DNA from: Paramacrobiotus metropolitanus
Lineage: Eukaryota; Tardigrada; Eutardigrada; Parachela; Macrobiotidae
DNA: 64,000 bases
NCBI RefSeq assembly: GCF_019649055.1
Contig: NW_026570226.1
Span: 2,170,001-2,234,000 of the forward strand
Direction of reading: 5' to 3'
The stretch's first letter is position 1. Every line of letters starts with the position of its first letter. A program made the translations under genes and the position numbers. The notes under the pieces are model-generated. The model did not search any database. It was given only the letters and a program-made list of their open reading frames with translations, and had not been told where the DNA came from. This document shows, piece by piece, positions 59,773-64,000 of this stretch.

Positions 59773-60849
59773 AATGGCATAAAGGGAATGAAATCGGGTT
59801 CTCGTGGGATTCTACTCTTGGTTCACAGGTGTCCGAAACTCCTGCTACCAGAACTATTACAAAATTAACGAGCGAGGATCGTTTTAAAGTTGTGATTTAA
59901 AGTCTAGACTCCCGAATAATAATAATGATAATAATTATGATAATATTATACGAGTAAGTACTCTGTTGTAAGTACGCTGTGCTACTGCTTACATAATAAA
60001 TTATTTTACCAAATTGACCTTATGCGACAGGGCAGCCGCGTACGGACGGCAGTTCGTGAAAACTTACGAGTTTCCGGAAGTCGCTGTTTCTGTCGCTAAG
60101 CACATGTTCGAAACAGCGACTTTAAATACTGCTCATGCAGCTAATGATCTGTTAGCAAAACCAAGACCATAACCAAAATGTACAGAAAAATGTGCTCTAC
60201 AAGGAAATGTTAACTGTCACGTGGAAATCTGTTACTGCAGTGACTTATTGCCGCCAGCGCTTTGCACCATAAAATTCGGTACTACAGATTCTGTTATAAC
60301 TGCGCACCTGTAGTTTGCCCTGTTAGCGCTATGCTTAATTCTCTGTTGTTTGGCCACTCACATAGCCAATGAGCGTGTTTGCACCGGCACCGCCCCTCTA
60401 CCGCATACCAGGAATTACCATAGAACTCTCTACAACTACTTACCGCTACAGAGATGCGGTTTCGTCGTAGAATACGGTAACGCTTAACAGTTAGTTAACA
60501 CTAAACAGCAGTCGGGCCGCGTTTGGGATTCCATTACCCCGAGCGCGACAGCGGAGTGACCGGACAGGGATAGGCGACAACCACATCTGTCGTATTTGGA
60601 ATTGGTGGAATCAAAAGTATACCTTGGTGGAATACACATTTCTTCACTTGGGTGACCCGCCAGGACTCACATCGCGATTCGCGACATGCAGCGGATGTCG
60701 TCAGACGCGATTTTTGTGAATCGCTTTTTCATTTTTTAGAATTGTTAATCGGGCAATTTTGGGAAAGGCAATTTTTTATTAAGTATCTTTCCTTGTATCA
60801 GTATCCTTCCTTGTACCGCGCGCTTAATTTTATGCTAGGGCGTTCTAGT
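59773..60849. promoter_or_regulatory. Divergent promoter region between RPS6-like and PACSIN-like genes
   Basis: This region of about 1.1 kb separates the two divergent starts, so it probably holds both promoters. It includes a TACGAGTA motif (59949). No TATA box was assigned. Confidence 0.4.
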
Positions 60850-63643
60850 ATGGAGCCCAACCTGCAGGACCATGGTGAGCCCGTCAGTGTGCTGAACTTT
60901 TGGGAACCAGGTGGTTATCAACGAACGACGAAGCGCGTCTTCGACGGTTACGAACTCTGCAATGATTTAGCGGAGATGATTGAAGAGCGCGCCGAAATTG
61001 AAACAAAACATGCCAATGAGATAAATAGTTGGTCAACAAAGTGGAATGGAAAGATCGTCGATAAAGGTTAGTCGGCCTGGATTGCCCCGGGCGGTGTTTA
61101 GTACAGACAAATTTCTTATGGAGACCTAATGGAAATTTGCGCTGCAAAAATTACGTAGAGCAGAAATTACACAGTTTCTGTTTTGTTTCCTGTAGCTGCA
61201 AATAATTTTCGTTTTCATTTGTTAAACCATGTGCAACGGTCGTTTGGTCGTTATTTCAATTCGTTACAGGATAGCGCCAACGGTATACGTAAAGTGCAGA
61301 AGTTGATTCCTTTGTTAACGTGCATTGATGGTTTTAGACAGAGTGTATGGATCGTTGGTTGGCGCATGGAAAGCTGTTTTCGTTGCAGCGGACCGGGAAG
61401 CGGAAGTTCGTTTGCGTGTTAAAAAAGATCTTATCAATATTGTCCAGGAGATTGGACGCTGGCAGCAGGATCATTTCCATCAAATTAGGATGTTAAACTC
61501 AGTGCATTTCAAGGAAAAGAAAGATACGGACGTCGCATTTGAGAACGTATGACTGAACTAAGTGAATTTACCTAAACGTTTATTTATAGTTTGTAAATAA
61601 TAGTACTTGCCGATTTCTAAATCATGCAGAATTATATTGCAGGCTCAAAAACAGTGGGCAAACCTCCGAAAACTCGTAGAAAAATCTAAAATTGAATACC
61701 ATATCAGTTCCCAAACAGAACAGTCGGCAGCTGCAAGATATCAGATGTTCAACGGCGACACGACTATTTCCGCAGATCAGGTACAAATACTGGAAATGTT
61801 GAATTTCGGGTCTGTCTATTGCAGTGTTGATTGTGAGTTAATTCCATGCAGCATAAGGACATTGCTGATGAAGTGGCGAAATCTGCACATTTAAAAATGG
61901 AAGCAAAAGCAGTTTACGAGGGTGCTCTTCGGGATTTGACTCGCTATAATCCGCGATATGTAGAGGATATGAAGAAGGTGAACACTGAATACTGGTAAGG
62001 TCAGGCTTAAGAGTAATCAAGTTACACATGTTTTTCAGGTCTACGGCAAATGTCAAGATATGGAGAAAAAGCGACTTGAGTTCTTCCACGAAAGACTGAT
62101 GTCCATACATCAAATACTAGACTTACCCAATGACATACAGTATGCTAATAACCGTCTTACGCGCTTTAATAAATCTGCACACATAACGACATAAACTGTT
62201 TACGTATTCGCTTATCGTTAAGTATGTAATTATCGTTAGTTTCGTTGTGTGTTACGTTTTGAAGGATAGACTCAAGATCAAAATACCGGTAAATCCCCGC
62301 ATGTTCTTTTTTTTGTTTTACGTTAGGTGTATTAATGGTTTGTTACGATAATTTTGTCGAAAGTTTGAAAATGTTGTCACGCTATATATCTATATAAGGC
62401 ATCAGCACGCTCCACGAAACTTTGCTTCGTTGTGTTTTTCCGTACAGGTTCAAGCAGATTTTTGAGGATTTCTTCAAGGAAGTTGAAGCAGCAAGTTCTG
62501 AAAACGATTTAATATGGTGGAATATACACAGAGGAATCGATATGCCTATGAGCTGGCCCAAATTTGAAGTGCGTTTAGCCGTGTACCATCTGTACGCGTA
62601 CTTAAGTCTGCACCTTATATAGATACTTCTATAGTCTATACTTCTACTCTATACGTATAACGGACTGCTATTGATGCAGCACTTACATACTTCTGGCATA
62701 TGTAAAGCTGACAGTTTGCTGGTTTTTTAGGAACGTTGCACCGGTTTGCCGGATGCGCTTCCTGAGGTGCACAACGTGCAGGACGGGCCGGACGCGGTGC
62801 TGGAGGTGTCAGCCGTGGTGCAGGACGTGTCGGCCGTGGTGCAGGACGTGCCGACGGCGGCGATGGGCGTGCCGGTCGTGGTGCAGGGCGGGCCGACCGC
62901 AGTGCTGGATACGTCAGCCGTGGACGAGGATGTGCCGGCCGTGGCACAGGACGTGTCGGCGGCGGTGCTGGGCGTGCCGGTTGCGGTGCAGGACGTGCAG
63001 GAAGCGTCGTCACGGAGCAGGACGCGTCATCGCGGAACACCGCATGCCCGGCGCGGTGTTGGACGTGTAGCCACGGTGGAAACCTCGTCCGTCGCATTGA
63101 ATAACCAAGTTGTAGGGATGGATGACCCTCCCATCGGGATGGTTAACCAGCCGAACGGGATGGTTAACCAGCCGAACGGGATGGAGAACCAGACCGTAGC
63201 AGACGCGCCTGCCGCCGTTTCTCTCCGAAGATCCCAAAGGCCACGGACCACTGTTGGTAGGTTATTCAAATAAACTGACTGTTTTCAGATAATATGGTAC
63301 TTATTATAGTTAAAATACAGCGTAATATGAAATACATGACAACTGACAGCCTTTGTAATACGGCAATCGGCTGTCAGACAGGTGAACACATCTGCTTTTT
63401 TCAGTTTCGGTTGTCGACCCTACTTCGCTACCCACAGTCGCTCCGCGTTCTACTAGTCGTCGAGGTTCCAAGCGCCCGCGTAAATGCGATCAGTGCCAAC
63501 TCAAAGACGATCAGATTAGCAGAATGACCGCAGAACATACTATAATGAGCAATGAGCTGGCAATCGTGAAGCAACAGAATGCAGACATGGAAAAAGTGCA
63601 GCAACGCCTTAGGACCCTGCGACGCCGAAATCCCTCACAGTAG
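60850..63643 (+). CDS. PACSIN/syndapin-like F-BAR protein lacking SH3, with Val-rich repeats and CxxC/coiled-coil tail
   Basis: Eight exons, 60850-61066 (ATG, MEPNLQDHGEP), 61338-61546, 61643-61780, 61852-61977, 62039-62139, 62448-62568, 62731-63256 and 63405-63643 (TAG), keep phase and give 558 residues. Residues 1-305 are an F-BAR domain of PACSIN type: NFWEPGGYQRTTKRVFDGYE, then YGSLVGAWKAVF, then AQKQWANLRKLVE, then KKRLEFFHERLMSIHQILDL, ending MPMSWPKFEE, which matches the family's AMNWPQFEEW. Such domains bind and bend membranes as dimers. After that, the usual NPF motifs and C-terminal SH3 are absent. Instead there are about 75 residues of GC-rich Val/Asp/Gln repeats (QDVSAVVQDV), a GMVNQPN duplication and a basic stretch. 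A terminal exon follows with RPRKCDQC, DD and a Gln-rich heptad-like helix. An in-frame upstream Met (MLGRSS) could also start translation. Alternative 3' exons beyond the window cannot be excluded. Confidence 0.84.
62776..63190 (+). repeat. GC-rich coding repeat, about 30-33-nt units, plus a GMVNQPN duplication
   Basis: Imperfect units around GTGCAGGACGTGTCGGCC recur about ten times between 62776 and 63010, in frame. A second simple repeat (ATGGTTAACCAGCCGAACGG) is duplicated near 63139-63182. Base composition differs sharply from the flanking AT-rich introns. Confidence 0.8.
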
Positions 63644-64000
63644 TTGATGTCATTCGAATTTGTGAACTATAACATCCAGGTATGTACTGTAAAATCAGGT
63701 TGTATCACATGGAAACTGAGGTCCGTTTTCTGCCAGTATCCATTTAGTTCTTGTTTTTGTTACAACGTTTATAAGAGAATGATTCTGTACATGGTACCGA
63801 TTGGCAGTAATCCTTTGCGTATCCCCCCGAGGAGTGTTGTGTATTTTTTTACGTGACTACAGAGCCAAATAAGGATGCATTCATTCGCATGCATTATCAA
63901 AAATTGATTTTCCCAACAAGCATCTGCAACTTTTCCAACGATTCCCATCAGTGACAGTTCAGTGTCATCAGTAATAATACACTATACTCGTAAATATGGA
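63644..64000. other. 3' flank of the PACSIN-like gene
   Basis: Short non-coding end of the window. It includes a TACTCGTA motif (63985) and no other recognised feature. Confidence 0.4.

Noticed and set aside
62636-63097. Pro/Arg-rich antisense ORF (RPAPxPARPAP)
   Set aside because: Shadow of the GC-rich Val/Asp/Gln repeat in the PACSIN-like gene.
1-64000. CRISPR arrays, operons or bacterial promoters
   Set aside because: The genes are intron-split and of animal families. No direct-repeat/spacer array or prokaryotic gene cluster is present.

Overview
The window is nuclear DNA from an intron-rich animal. Almost every gene is split by GT-AG introns, coding exons are clearly richer in G+C than the AT-rich introns and spacers, there are two eukaryotic tRNA genes (one with a short tRNA-Tyr intron), and the gene set is animal: a six-repeat protocadherin, a Ly6-type GPI protein, a calponin-like protein, an F-BAR protein, complex I subunit NDUFB11 and minor-spliceosome protein SNRNP25. 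Small LEA-like proteins, lineage-restricted secreted proteins and divergent paralogues make a tardigrade or related small ecdysozoan my best guess. That is inference and was not checked against any database.

Layout. 0.3-2.9 kb: 3' half of a Ser/Gln-rich scaffold-like gene (+). 3.8-5.9 kb: a reverse-transcriptase tail fragment, tRNA-Tyr(GTA) with a 13-nt intron, and an intronless RING gene (-). 7.9-11.3 kb: a two-hairpin membrane protein of reticulon-homology type (+). 12.2-15.6 kb: a type I membrane protein (-) and a Ly6/three-finger GPI protein (+). 16.6-19.7 kb: a secreted 785-residue Pro/Ser/Tyr repeat protein, extensin-like in composition (-). 21.4-24.0 kb: a 58-residue LEA-like gene (-) and a frameshifted copy in inverted orientation (+). 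24.9-29.2 kb: NDUFB11 (-), tRNA-Asp (-), a second reverse-transcriptase tail fragment and SNRNP25 (+). 31.2-32.3 kb: an uncertain exon (-) and a small secreted glycine-zipper peptide precursor with an RVKR cleavage site (+). 32.3-41.4 kb: about 9 kb with no gene I can support. 41.4-53.8 kb: a six-exon protocadherin (+). 55.7-57.3 kb: a calponin/transgelin-like gene with a Gln-rich tail (-). 58.1-59.8 kb: a divergent RPS6-like gene (-). 60.8-63.6 kb: a PACSIN/syndapin-like F-BAR gene (+).

The most unusual observation is at the right end. The divergently transcribed RPS6-like and PACSIN-like genes have lost their families' usual C-termini (the RPS6 tail; the PACSIN SH3 domain). Each instead ends in a terminal exon entered by a phase 1 intron, and each of these exons encodes a basic stretch, a PRxCxxCxxxDD motif and a heptad-like helix. 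The two tails align without gaps at about 13 of 45 positions. This looks like a terminal-exon module shared by two otherwise unrelated neighbouring genes. Exon boundaries were derived by hand from splice consensus, reading-frame continuity and remembered family conservation. No transcript evidence was available.
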